Positions 8,891 through 17,892 of a DNA stretch of 64,000 nucleotides are shown in pieces; position 1 is the first letter of the stretch; every line of letters starts with the position of its first letter. The translations under genes were made by a program, and so were the position numbers. A model generated the notes under the pieces. It was given only the letters and a program-made list of their open reading frames with translations. It did no database searches and was not told where the DNA came from. Source of the stretch: Prevotella sp. UBA4217 (lineage in GTDB: Bacteria; Bacteroidota; Bacteroidia; Bacteroidales; Bacteroidaceae); the NCBI GenBank assembly GCA_002379425.1, contig DFTH01000005.1, positions 90,537-154,536 on the forward strand, written 5' to 3'.

Positions 8891-10999
8891 CTACTCCTCC
8901 CAACGGAACACGGCACCGTTGCGGCGGGCCGGGTCAGCCCCAGGGAAGTCCATCGAATAGGGACTGCCCGTGGTGGGACTCTTGCCGATATACTTATGCG
9001 TGCGCAGGGACATGAGCATGAACTCGTGGTTCAGGTAGTCTTGCCAGAGGAACACCTCGGCCTTCGACGCGTCGGTAGTAAACCTGACATCACCAGCGAT
9101 GCCAAAGCCTGCTACGAAAAGATAGCGTCCGTCCTCACACTGAAGTGACACCTTGCCCTGTCCTTTGTCGATCAGGCGGAAGCGCGTCAGGTCGCCCGAA
9201 GCCTCCGCATTCTGATCCGACGAGGGTGCTGGCCGGAAGTCATCGGTGTCGTGCAGCAGGCCGTGCTTCAGGGCGATGGCCGGCTTACCGGTAGCGAGGT
9301 TGATGATGCGGAAGGTCTTGCCGTAGGGGATATTCTTGCTACGGTCGGCCATCGGCTCCTCGACGGTGAAATTGTCAAACTCGGCATAGCCGCCGTTCTT
9401 GCCGTTCTTGTTGAAGGCAAAGAGGGCATGACGTGAACCCTGGAAGGAGATGAGTTGGTAGGAGAGTTTCATCTCGTCGCCCACCTGCTGATAGGTCTTG
9501 CCGTCGAGCGAGAACTCATAGTAGGCACGGTCGTTGTCGTAGTCGCCCACCATGCGTAGCCACAGTTTCCCGTCGGCTATAGCGACGGGTGCGTCGATGG
9601 TATCGTTATCCGCCTGCTCGAAGCAGCGCAGCGTCAACTGCCTGCCGTCCTTCACGACACCGATCCAGGAGCAGGGCACATTGATGTTACCCAGTCCGGC
9701 CACGTCGCCGTCCTTCATGCCCTTGGTATAGAGTTCGACGGTGGCGATGCTCTGCGGACCGATGACGCGCTGGGTGAGCGTGTTGCGGGCCCACATCAGT
9801 TGTTCGGCAGGCATGGTCTGCAGGCGCAGGCGTCCGTTCTTCAGGCTCCACTGGCTGTCGTCGGGGTTGTGGTTCCACTGCCAGACACGGCCGAGGGCCT
9901 TGCCGTCGAAGTTCTCGGAGCGATGGTAGGGGGCACTAGGATGACTAGGGGAACTAGGAATACTAGGCTTAAACCACGTGCGGGGTGCACGGCCGAGGTT
10001 ACCCTCGAGTCCGAGCATGGGCCAGCCGTCTTTCCAGGTGATGGGAGCGAGGGTGACAGTGCGGCCGATGGAGTGGAAGTCCATCATCAGCAGTGCCCAC
10101 CACTGACCGCTCTGGTCCTCCACGATGCCTCCCTGGTGGATGTTCGTACAGGCGGTGGCGTCCTTATCGACCTCGGGGATGCCGAACTTCGTGCCGTCGT
10201 GTCCGATACGGTACTGCTCACCCTCGGGCACCTGTGTCAGCGAGGCGGCGTGGTAGCCGAAGGTCTCGTCGGCAGTGATGGTGATGGTCTCGTAGGGTCC
10301 CCAGATACTCTTCGAGCGCGAACAGAGGGTGCGCCCGTTGGGACGGTAGTCGGTGGAGATGAGATAGTACATCCCGTTGATCTTATAGATATGATGGCCC
10401 TCGCCCACGGCGTTGCCCTCGGGGATGATGGTACGCTCCGTCTCCTCGATGGGTCCGCTCATATCGGGCTTCAGTTCCGTACACTTCACTTCACCATAGC
10501 CGTGGATGGCATAGATCTTGCCATCGTCGTCGAAGAGCACGGAGAGGTCGTAGATGCGTCCCTGCATGTTATGGTGCTTCCACGGGCCACGGATGTCCTT
10601 CGAGGTATAGCACTGCAGGCCCTTGCCGTTGATGTTGGTGAACACATAGAACTGACCATTGGCATAGCGGATGGCTGGTGCCCACACGCCCTGACCGTAG
10701 ATCTCCTTGTGATTCTTCAGCGAGAAGGCATCGTCAGGGAAGTCAAAGCGGTCGAAGCAGTAGGAGATGTTCTCCCAGTTCACGAGGTCCTTGGAGTGGA
10801 GGATCACCAGTCCGGGCACGGTGTGCATCGTGGTGCCAGCGAGGTAATAGTCGTCGCCCACGCGGAGGATGTCGGGATCAGAGAACTCATCATAGAAAAG
10901 CGGGTTGGTAAAGGTACCGTTGCCGTTATCGGCCGTCCAGGACTGGGCAGAGGTCGTCAGACTTGCCAGGACGAAGAGGGACAGTAGTAGTTGTTTCAT
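8891..10999 (-). CDS. GH43 beta-xylosidase/arabinofuranosidase-type enzyme, secreted
   Basis: A 702-residue secreted glycoside hydrolase that should release pentose residues (xylose or arabinose) from plant glycans. A signal peptide (MKQLLLSLFVLASLTTSA) precedes a five-bladed GH43 propeller. The three catalytic acids are visible: Asp41 in FSDPDILR, Asp151 in the YDLSVLFDDDG motif, and Glu200 in AVGEGHHIYK. After residue ~350 comes a beta-sandwich accessory domain, and the last ~130 residues resemble a beta-trefoil carbohydrate-binding module. The linker between propeller and sandwich (KPSIPSSPSHPSAP) is encoded by a 9-bp CCTAG array. The architecture resembles GH43 subfamily 12, but subfamily and exact substrate are inferred. 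Confidence 0.85.
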   Translation of the reverse strand: MKQLLLSLFVLASLTTSAQSWTADNGNGTFTNPLFYDEFSDPDILRVGDDYYLAGTTMHTVPGLVILHSKDLVNWENISYCFDRFDFPDDAFSLKNHKEIYGQGVWAPAIRYANGQFYVFTNINGKGLQCYTSKDIRGPWKHHNMQGRIYDLSVLFDDDGKIYAIHGYGEVKCTELKPDMSGPIEETERTIIPEGNAVGEGHHIYKINGMYYLISTDYRPNGRTLCSRSKSIWGPYETITITADETFGYHAASLTQVPEGEQYRIGHDGTKFGIPEVDKDATACTNIHQGGIVEDQSGQWWALLMMDFHSIGRTVTLAPITWKDGWPMLGLEGNLGRAPRTWFKPSIPSSPSHPSAPYHRSENFDGKALGRVWQWNHNPDDSQWSLKNGRLRLQTMPAEQLMWARNTLTQRVIGPQSIATVELYTKGMKDGDVAGLGNINVPCSWIGVVKDGRQLTLRCFEQADNDTIDAPVAIADGKLWLRMVGDYDNDRAYYEFSLDGKTYQQVGDEMKLSYQLISFQGSRHALFAFNKNGKNGGYAEFDNFTVEEPMADRSKNIPYGKTFRIINLATGKPAIALKHGLLHDTDDFRPAPSSDQNAEASGDLTRFRLIDKGQGKVSLQCEDGRYLFVAGFGIAGDVRFTTDASKAEVFLWQDYLNHEFMLMSLRTHKYIGKSPTTGSPYSMDFPGADPARRNGAVFRWEE
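9936..9967 (-). repeat. CCTAG array, 9-bp period, 4 copies, inside a GH43 gene
   Basis: CTAGG (CCTAG on the coding strand) begins at 9936, 9945, 9954 and 9963. The coding frame is CCT-AGT-nnn, giving Pro-Ser-X in an interdomain linker. It is the same repeat as in purL, here on the other strand. Confidence 0.85.
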
Positions 11000-11033
11000 T
11001 CTTTAATTATTATAGTAGTTTCCAATATGGTTG

Positions 11034-11092
11034 CAAAGATACACAATTTCCTTTAAAAATTTTGCCGGATTCAGAAATAATCTGTATATTTG
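11034..11092. promoter_or_regulatory. Divergent promoters between two GH43 genes
   Basis: On the plus strand TTTG (11061-11064), 20 bp, then TATATTTG (11085-11092) matches the Bacteroidetes consensus and drives the 11121 gene. On the minus strand TATCTTTG (11034-11041) serves the 10999 gene. Confidence 0.7.
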
Positions 11093-11120
11093 CACTCTAA
11101 TATAACTAAATTCTACATTT

Positions 11121-12911
11121 GTGATGAAAAAATATCTATTCCTGCTATTGTCAGCAGTACTCCCCATGGCTGCTGCAGCCTATTCGCTGACCCGCGTGAG
11201 CGTGCATGATCCCAGCATCGTGTGGGATCCCAACTCCCAGACCTATTATATCTTTGGCTCGCACCGCGCCTCAGCCAAGTCGGCAGACCTCATGAACTGG
11301 ACGGCCTTCACCGCTCCCTGGCAAACGGCCACAAGCAATAACGCCGATCCTAACGTGGCCTATACCTCACCTGAGGTGACGAAGGTGAAGAAGGGCGGCA
11401 AGGAATACGACTACAACTTTGACGCCGTCAAGTGGTCGGCACGCGGTGGTACACAAGGTGGTGCCAAGTACGACGTTTCGGGCAACCAGTGGGCACCCGA
11501 CGTGATCTGGAACAAGGCGATGAACAAGTGGTGCATGTATATGAGCATCAATGGCGACAACTGGTATTCGAGCATCGTCCTGCTGACTGCCGACAACATC
11601 GAAGGCCCCTACCGCTATCAGGCACCCGTCGTCATCAGCGGCTTCCATACCGGCGATGCCTATAAGGACACCGACCTGGAGATCGTACTTGGTGAGCAGA
11701 GCACACTGCCCAGCCGCTATGTCCTGAAGGGAACGCTAATACCAGGCAACTGGGGCGAGCGCTACCCCAACTGTATCGACCCCTGTGTGTTCTACGACGA
11801 GGACGGCAAACTATGGATGTCGTACGGCTCGTGGAGCGGCGGTATCTGGATGCTGGAACTCGACGAGAATACCGGTCTGCGCGACTATGACGTGGAATAT
11901 GAACTGACAGGTACAGGCAACAATATCACTGTCGATCCTTATTACGGCAAGAAAATCGCCGGTGGCAACTATGTCTCTGGCGAGGCCTCCTATATCGAGT
12001 ATATCGGTGGCTACTACTTCCTCTTCATGACCTACGGCGGCCTGGCAGCAGGTGGTGTGGCAGGCGACTATAACAACGGCGGCTACCAGATGCGCGTGTT
12101 CCGCTCCGAGAAGCCCGACGGTCCATACGTTGACACCAACGCGACAGATGCCGTCTTCAGCAATTACAGGCTGAACTTCGGTCCTGATGCCAACGACAAC
12201 CGTGGCGTGAACATCTTCGGAGCCTATACCACCTGGGGCAATCAGGCCAAGGGCAATAATGGCGAGCGCTCTCAGGGTCACAACTCCATCATTGCCGCAG
12301 AGGACGGACGCACCTATCTGGTCTATCACACCCGTTTCCAGAACCGTGGCGAGGAGCATCAGGTACGTGTCCACCAGGTGTTCCAGAACGAGGACGGCTG
12401 GCTGGTGGCTGCCCCATTTGAATACACAGGCGAAGAGGTGAAGAGTGCCGATATCGCCACCACCCAGCAGATTGCTACACAGTATATAGCAGGCGACTAC
12501 CAACTGCTGGTGCATCCCTATAAACTCAACCACACCAAGAAAGAGGCTGCCAAGCCCGTGGAGGTGAAACTGAATGCCGACGGCACCATCAGCGGTGAGC
12601 AGACAGGCACCTGGAGCATCCAGGAAGGCACGTCGTATATCACCATCAAACTGGGCAGTACGGAGTACAAAGGCGTGATGGTGGAGCAGACGATGGAGCC
12701 AAAGGATGACAAGGTAGCGGCATTCACCGCCCTGGCCAGCAACGGTGTCACCGTATGGGGCTACTGCACCAATCCTGCCACAGCCATCCAGAGCATCAAG
12801 GCTACCCAGATGGATCAGGATGCTATCTACGACCTGCAAGGCCGCCGCATCACGACGCCTCAGCGCAAGGGCATCTATATCCAGAACGGCAAGAAATTCG
12901 TCGTCAGATAA
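11121..12911 (+). CDS. GH43 endo-arabinanase-type enzyme with lipocalin-like C domain
   Basis: A 596-residue secreted enzyme expected to cut alpha-1,5-arabinan backbones. A signal peptide ends near residue 20 and the GH43 propeller begins at once with VSVHDPSIV (Asp30, general base). CIDPCVFYDEDGKLWMSYGSWSGG carries the second Asp, and VSGEASYIEYIGGYYFLF the acid Glu. After the propeller, residues ~445-555 form a beta-barrel domain like that found C-terminal to arabinanases of this family. The last ~35 residues (AIYDLQGRR...KGIYIQNGKKFVV) match the short sorting tail common in Prevotella secreted enzymes and point to type IX secretion. A consensus promoter lies 30 bp upstream. Substrate is inferred from domain pairing and neighbours. 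Confidence 0.85.
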   Translation: MMKKYLFLLLSAVLPMAAAAYSLTRVSVHDPSIVWDPNSQTYYIFGSHRASAKSADLMNWTAFTAPWQTATSNNADPNVAYTSPEVTKVKKGGKEYDYNFDAVKWSARGGTQGGAKYDVSGNQWAPDVIWNKAMNKWCMYMSINGDNWYSSIVLLTADNIEGPYRYQAPVVISGFHTGDAYKDTDLEIVLGEQSTLPSRYVLKGTLIPGNWGERYPNCIDPCVFYDEDGKLWMSYGSWSGGIWMLELDENTGLRDYDVEYELTGTGNNITVDPYYGKKIAGGNYVSGEASYIEYIGGYYFLFMTYGGLAAGGVAGDYNNGGYQMRVFRSEKPDGPYVDTNATDAVFSNYRLNFGPDANDNRGVNIFGAYTTWGNQAKGNNGERSQGHNSIIAAEDGRTYLVYHTRFQNRGEEHQVRVHQVFQNEDGWLVAAPFEYTGEEVKSADIATTQQIATQYIAGDYQLLVHPYKLNHTKKEAAKPVEVKLNADGTISGEQTGTWSIQEGTSYITIKLGSTEYKGVMVEQTMEPKDDKVAAFTALASNGVTVWGYCTNPATAIQSIKATQMDQDAIYDLQGRRITTPQRKGIYIQNGKKFVVR

Positions 12912-12947
12912 CATTTCAGCGGTCTTTTTGCCAAAAATAATGCCCAC

Positions 12948-14801
12948 ATGGGTAAGATCCAACTCCTTGTCACTATCCTGTTGCTGACAGCAGGCAGCGG
13001 GATAGTGGAAGGTCATGCTACGAAGCAGGGCGACGCCCTCTACGAGCGGTTTGTGAACTACGGGCTGCGCTCGCAGACCGACAGTATCTATGCCGGGAAA
13101 GACAAGGCACTGGCCTACTTTGCCGACCACCATCAGTGGGAGTACTACTACTATGTGGCCAACCTCGCCATCCAGATGAAGGTGCTGCGCGAGGACCAGC
13201 CGATGGCAGGACTGCGCGAGTGCCGCGAACTCTACAATTTTGCCATCGGCCATCACCACGACTACGGCCGGGCCTCGGTGCTGGCACAGATGGGATGGCT
13301 CTACGGCTATATCGGCGACCATGCCGAGGCAGCCGCACAGTTGAAGGAGAGTCTCGGGGAACTGCGGCGCCACAAGCCGACGCTCGCCATCCTGGGCATC
13401 TACTATATCTACGCCTATATGCTGGAACTGACGCATGACTACGATGAGGAACTACGGGTCGTGGAAGAAGGCAAGCAACTGTGGACACGGCTGTCGGGCG
13501 ACATCGACACAACCTCGCTGGCGTATCGTACCGTACACGACAACCTGCTGAACGTGGAGACCCTGATGGAGGTGCGACGCGGCAATCTCGACAAGGCCAG
13601 CATACTGGTGGCGCGGCTGGAGCACAAACTGGCCACGAACAACGAGATGACGCGCTACGAGGCCCTTCGGGCCATCGCCGAATACTACCTGGCACGGAAG
13701 GACTACGAGAAGGCACTGGCCGTGACCGACGAGATGCGGCAGATGAGCGGCACCCTGAACTCGGGCCTGCGCTGGGGACTGAACCTGCTGCGCACGGAGA
13801 TCATCCGCAACCTGGGCCGGAGCGACGAGGCCTATGACACACTGCGGCAGATGATGGAGCGGCGCAACTCATCCTCTGTCAGTCAGTTGCGCCGGCAACT
13901 CAGCGAGATGGACTCCCAGTATCAACTCGACGCCATGCGCATACAGGAGCAGAAGAACCACTTCTGGTATGCCGTGAGCGTGTCGCTGCTGATTATCATC
14001 GGCCTGCTCGTCTTCGCCTATTTCCGCCAGCGAGCCGCCAGACTGCTGGCACGCAAGAACGAGGAACTGGCCGCTGCCCTGGAGCATGCCCAGGAGTCGG
14101 ACCGCATGAAGACAGCCTTCGTGCAGCATATCAGCCACGAGATACGCACACCGCTCAACATCATCACCGGCTTTGCACAGGTGATCAGCAATCCCGACTA
14201 CGAGGTGTCGGAAGAAGACCGCAACCGTATGCTTGCCGATATCGGGCATAACACGGAGGAAATCACCAACTTCGTGAATGAACTGCTGGAACTGTCGGAG
14301 AGTGAGAGCCAGAGCCAGTATGCGAAGGACGACGATGTGGATGTGGCGGCATTATGCCGCTCTGTTGTCGCCGACTACGAGCAGCAGAACGCAGGGCATC
14401 TGCAGATCTCCGTTGAGAGCAGTCTGCCCGAGGGGGTCACCATCCGCAGCAACGCCAATGCCCTCAGTAAGATCCTCGCCCGGCTAATGAGCAATGCCCT
14501 CAAGTTCACCGAGCAGGGCCGTGTGACCGTCAGACTGTATGAAGCCGGCGGGCTGCTGAAGATCGAGGTGGAGGATACGGGTATAGGAATACCGCCCGAA
14601 CATCAGGAGAAGATATTCGAGCGGTTCTATAAGGTAGATACATTCAAGCAGGGTATCGGGCTTGGCCTGACAGTAGCCCGCCGCGCGACAGAGTTGCTTG
14701 GCGGCACGCTCACCCTCGACGGCAACTATACCGCAGGTGCCCGTTTCGTCGTCACCCTTACTGATCCTTCAGCACAGGCCAGCCGTCGGGCGTCCAACTG
14801 A
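12948..14801 (+). CDS. TPR sensor histidine kinase
   Basis: A 617-residue membrane sensor kinase. After a signal peptide (GKIQLLVTILLLTAGSG) come roughly 300 residues of TPR-like helical repeats, presumably periplasmic, then a single membrane helix near residues 338-356 (WYAVSVSLLIIIGLLVFAYF). The HisKA domain carries the phosphorylated His397 in HISHEIRTPLN. The ATPase domain shows the N box (LMSNALKFT), G1 box (VEDTGIGIP) and GIGLGL G2 box. There is no receiver or DNA-binding domain, so it needs a separate response regulator, which is not in the window. It follows the arabinanase gene by 36 bp. Its last 44 bp overlap the convergent GH43 gene. Signal and target are unknown. Confidence 0.88.
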   Translation: MGKIQLLVTILLLTAGSGIVEGHATKQGDALYERFVNYGLRSQTDSIYAGKDKALAYFADHHQWEYYYYVANLAIQMKVLREDQPMAGLRECRELYNFAIGHHHDYGRASVLAQMGWLYGYIGDHAEAAAQLKESLGELRRHKPTLAILGIYYIYAYMLELTHDYDEELRVVEEGKQLWTRLSGDIDTTSLAYRTVHDNLLNVETLMEVRRGNLDKASILVARLEHKLATNNEMTRYEALRAIAEYYLARKDYEKALAVTDEMRQMSGTLNSGLRWGLNLLRTEIIRNLGRSDEAYDTLRQMMERRNSSSVSQLRRQLSEMDSQYQLDAMRIQEQKNHFWYAVSVSLLIIIGLLVFAYFRQRAARLLARKNEELAAALEHAQESDRMKTAFVQHISHEIRTPLNIITGFAQVISNPDYEVSEEDRNRMLADIGHNTEEITNFVNELLELSESESQSQYAKDDDVDVAALCRSVVADYEQQNAGHLQISVESSLPEGVTIRSNANALSKILARLMSNALKFTEQGRVTVRLYEAGGLLKIEVEDTGIGIPPEHQEKIFERFYKVDTFKQGIGLGLTVARRATELLGGTLTLDGNYTAGARFVVTLTDPSAQASRRASN

Positions 14802-15810
14802 TGGGGCGCTGGATGAGGATGGAGGCACCCTCGTGGGCAATGCTATAGCCGTGGCAGATAAAGATGTCCTGCCCGTCCATCGTATAGGCCGCACAGTGTC
14901 CGGCAGCCTCGAAGGCTTTCTTGTCGCCCTCTAAGAACAGTTTCCCACCACCATAGCGCATGTCGATACCGGCAGGGTCGAGATACGGGCCATCCACCGT
15001 CTTCGAGCGTCCGACTGCCACGCGGTAGTTACTCTTAGAGCCCTGGCAGCAGTAGTCCCAGGAGACGAAGAGGTAGTACCAGCCGTCGTGCTTGAAGATA
15101 AACGGCGCCTCAATCGCATTTGGCCCGGCAAAGTCGGATGTCGGGTTCTTCGGAGGATTGGGATTGATGGGCAGGGCTGCCTTGGCTTCCTTGTTATTCA
15201 GGTTATAGCGGCGGGCAATCGTACGGGGCTTCTCGCCCTTGGCCACGTGCATCGTCGTGTCGAGACGGATCAGTTGGATACCGTCCCAGAACGATCCCCA
15301 CACCATCCACGGCTGGTCGTTGTCATCGATGACGAAGTTCGGGTCGATGGCGTTCCAGTTGTCACGCCCTTCGCGGGAAGTCACGATGCTGCCCTCGTCC
15401 TCCCACACGGGGAAGTTGAGTGAGTGGTTCGAGAGCAGGCCGATGGTTGAGCCGTTCTTGCCGAAGGTGGAGCAACTATAGGCGAGCCACCACTTGCCGC
15501 GGTACTTGATCACGTCGGGTGCCCACACATGCAGTCGGAAGCCGGGCACGGAGTCCATCGTCCATTTAGGGATGACGCTCATCACGGGCTCAGCCTTCAC
15601 CGTCCAGGTCTTGCGATCCTTCGACGTGATATGCTGGATGCCCAAGCCGGTGCAGAAGAGATGATAGGTACTATCCTCGTATGCCATCACCGGGTCGTGG
15701 ACCATCGGTGTGTCCGTCTGGAAATCAGTATGTCGCAGGTGGTGCTGTGCTGCCGCTGGCATAGAGACAACGAGGGCTAGCAGCGACCACATAAGAGTTT
15801 TCGCTTTCAT
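14758..15810 (-). CDS. GH43 endo-alpha-1,5-L-arabinanase
   Basis: A compact 350-residue secreted GH43 enzyme without extra modules, as is usual for classical arabinanases. Signal peptide to about residue 21. Catalytic triad: Asp39 (MVHDPVM), Asp156 (NAIDPNF) and Glu234 (NAIEAPFIF). Arabinanase hallmarks are HVWAPDVIKYRGKWWLAYS, GSFWDGIQLI and YYLFVSWDYCCQG. It should cut internal arabinan linkages in the periplasm or at the cell surface. It lies downstream of the SusC-SusD-lipoprotein operon but is separated from it by a strong terminator. The 3' end overlaps the histidine kinase gene by 44 bp, tail to tail. Confidence 0.88.
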   Translation of the reverse strand: MKAKTLMWSLLALVVSMPAAAQHHLRHTDFQTDTPMVHDPVMAYEDSTYHLFCTGLGIQHITSKDRKTWTVKAEPVMSVIPKWTMDSVPGFRLHVWAPDVIKYRGKWWLAYSCSTFGKNGSTIGLLSNHSLNFPVWEDEGSIVTSREGRDNWNAIDPNFVIDDNDQPWMVWGSFWDGIQLIRLDTTMHVAKGEKPRTIARRYNLNNKEAKAALPINPNPPKNPTSDFAGPNAIEAPFIFKHDGWYYLFVSWDYCCQGSKSNYRVAVGRSKTVDGPYLDPAGIDMRYGGGKLFLEGDKKAFEAAGHCAAYTMDGQDIFICHGYSIAHEGASILIQRPISWTPDGWPVLKDQ

Positions 15811-15841
15811 TGGATTGTCAATTAAAAAAAGTAAAAGAAAA

Positions 15842-15869
15842 GGGGGCGGGCTTCACGAAGTCCGCCCCC
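15842..15869 (-). terminator. Intrinsic terminator of the SusC-SusD-lipoprotein operon
   Basis: A 28-bp hairpin with GGGGGCGG pairing CCGCCCCC and an inner CTTC/GAAG pair. On the minus strand it is followed by a T-rich run (CTTTTCTTTT). It lies 40 bp past the stop of the lipoprotein gene. Confidence 0.85.
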
Positions 15870-15910
15870 AGGTTGATTAACTAATCATGTGGAATATATA
15901 CTATCGAAAA

Positions 15911-17851
15911 TTATTCGAACACGAGATAACTGCTGTCAACAGTGAAACGGAAGTAGAGATCATCAGGATCAATAGTATTGATACCAATATAATCCTGAGT
16001 ATAATCAACACCGTTTGTACCATGCATCAGCACCTTGACGTCTGCAGTGCCATCGCCATTGTTTACAATCTGGGCTGTACACTTAGCACCATTCATTGCA
16101 TCACGCCAGACGGCCCATGCCTCATCGTCAGGCTGACCACCAGTTGCCGTACATGCGGCATAACCGTCACCCCAACCATAGTTGTCGGCACGAACGACTG
16201 CATACTCTTTAGCAACATCAGCACCATTGAGAACAATCACAAAGTTATTCCAGTTGCTAACACCAGAAGAGTAGTTGGTGAAGTTGACAGTACATACCTG
16301 ATGAGCCCTTACCTTGACATTTGCTGTATGAGCCGACCACCAGGCAGCAGTGCAGTCAGGAGTTCCAAGTTCTGTGTCAAATACCAAATGGCAAGCATCC
16401 ACAGTGAAGCGGAAGTACATATTATCCGGGTCAATAGTGTTGATACCATTGTACTCCTGAACATATTCTACACCATCAGTACCATGCATGACTGCCTTGA
16501 TATCAGCCGTGCCATCACCATTATTCGTGATGTAAGCGGTCACCTTGGCACCATTCATTGCACTACGCCATGCAGCCCATGCATCATCATTAGGCTGACC
16601 ACCGACTGGTTTACATGCGGCATAACCATCACCCCAACCGTAGTTGTCGGCACGAACGACTGCATACTCTTTAGCAACATCAGCACCATTGAGAACAATC
16701 ACAAAGTTATTCCAGTTGTTCTCTCCAGTGGTATAATTGGTGAAGTTCACAACCTTAGTCTCCTTTGGTTCTACCTTAATATTGTCAGTATGAGCAGACC
16801 ACCATGCAGAAGAGTTATCTTCGGCACCAAGGACAACCGGGTTAGGAACAACAACGGTCTGAGTAAATGCTGAGAGTTCATAAACCACGCTAAATGTCTT
16901 GATTGCAACAACAGGCTTAGCACAGTTCTCACCTCTGAAGGTCTTATTATACACTGCTACCAATGTCTTCTGGCCTACCTCATCCATATTTGGAATAGCC
17001 TCAAATACAAGGTTCTCTGCTGTAACAGTCTTAGATACACCATCCTCAAAAGCAACATAGCCCGTCACATTTGCCATTGCATCCTCAAGCGATGTGCCTA
17101 CAAGTACTTCACTTGGTACACCTGACAGTTCTAATGACAACGGCTGATGTTCAGCATTCTCATCAAAGGCATCAATATTAGTTGTCCAGAAGTCAATATA
17201 AGAACCTTCAACACAAATGAAGCAACGAATATTCGTGTTAGTTGCATCGGCATTGAGGTTTGGAAGTTCGGCCGTCTGGGTATAGGTCTTCTTCACAGTA
17301 CCATTGTCCATTGTAACAATCAGGCCACCTCCAGAACGGTCAACAGTTAAGTGAACCATGCCACCGAGTTTTCCAATGCCAGGGTCGGTATCTGTCTCAA
17401 AAGTAAGATTGCTCTGAACTAAACTACGATCGATGTGATCACCCCACTCGGAGTTGCCGCTTGGCTGGTTGTCATAACGGATGGCACCATACTCTTTATA
17501 AGTACGTCCACCACGCTCTGCATCACTACAGATAATCAGTGCAAAGTTCTTGTACGTATTCGAAGCATCAGGATTGATATGCAGGTCAAATGTTGCATCC
17601 CATATTTCACCTGCTGGAATGACATAGTATTTGGAGAAGTCTGCCCACCAACCAGATGAGAAATCTGTTTGGCCAAATGTGTACAAAGGTCCAACCTCTC
17701 CAGCCTTGGCTTCGGCAATTGAATCGACTTTCGCTGAGAGCCAGTCGGGGGAGCCCACTGTATAAAGGTCTGCTCCCTCACAACTCGTCATAAGCATGAG
17801 ACCAAGGGCTGCAGAACAGAAGGCTGTTGCTAATTTATTGAGATATTTCAT
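15911..17851 (-). CDS. Surface glycan-binding lipoprotein with three repeated modules
   Basis: A 646-residue lipoprotein (lipobox LMTSC) encoded just after SusD, the usual position of a surface glycan-binding protein that helps capture polysaccharide for the SusC/SusD pore. It has one N-terminal module (about residues 45-190), a bacterial Ig-like stretch (about 230-330), and two C-terminal copies of the same module. Each module has a Trp-Trp pair near its start, a central NNFVIVLNG/NFALIICSD strand, and a YFRFTVD-type end. The two C-terminal copies are nearly identical even at the DNA level over 106 bp. The ATG at 17851 is chosen over a TTG at 17869 because it gives a standard signal peptide. 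I do not recognise the module as a named CBM; ligand (arabinan) is inferred from neighbours. Confidence 0.75.
   Translation of the reverse strand: MKYLNKLATAFCSAALGLMLMTSCEGADLYTVGSPDWLSAKVDSIAEAKAGEVGPLYTFGQTDFSSGWWADFSKYYVIPAGEIWDATFDLHINPDASNTYKNFALIICSDAERGGRTYKEYGAIRYDNQPSGNSEWGDHIDRSLVQSNLTFETDTDPGIGKLGGMVHLTVDRSGGGLIVTMDNGTVKKTYTQTAELPNLNADATNTNIRCFICVEGSYIDFWTTNIDAFDENAEHQPLSLELSGVPSEVLVGTSLEDAMANVTGYVAFEDGVSKTVTAENLVFEAIPNMDEVGQKTLVAVYNKTFRGENCAKPVVAIKTFSVVYELSAFTQTVVVPNPVVLGAEDNSSAWWSAHTDNIKVEPKETKVVNFTNYTTGENNWNNFVIVLNGADVAKEYAVVRADNYGWGDGYAACKPVGGQPNDDAWAAWRSAMNGAKVTAYITNNGDGTADIKAVMHGTDGVEYVQEYNGINTIDPDNMYFRFTVDACHLVFDTELGTPDCTAAWWSAHTANVKVRAHQVCTVNFTNYSSGVSNWNNFVIVLNGADVAKEYAVVRADNYGWGDGYAACTATGGQPDDEAWAVWRDAMNGAKCTAQIVNNGDGTADVKVLMHGTNGVDYTQDYIGINTIDPDDLYFRFTVDSSYLVFE
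16151..16718 (-). repeat. Near-identical 106-bp internal repeat, 462-bp period
   Basis: 16151-16256 and 16613-16718 differ at only two positions, while flanking parts of the two modules have diverged. This indicates recent duplication or gene conversion within the lipoprotein gene. Confidence 0.85.
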
Positions 17852-17892
17852 AATCTTTTCTATTTTCAATTTGTCAATTTTTCAATTCTCTC

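Noticed and set aside
12948..14801. Histidine kinase as a classical hybrid two-component system of the GH43 locus
   Set aside because: It lacks receiver and DNA-binding domains and has TPRs rather than a propeller sensor, so its link to the locus is only positional.
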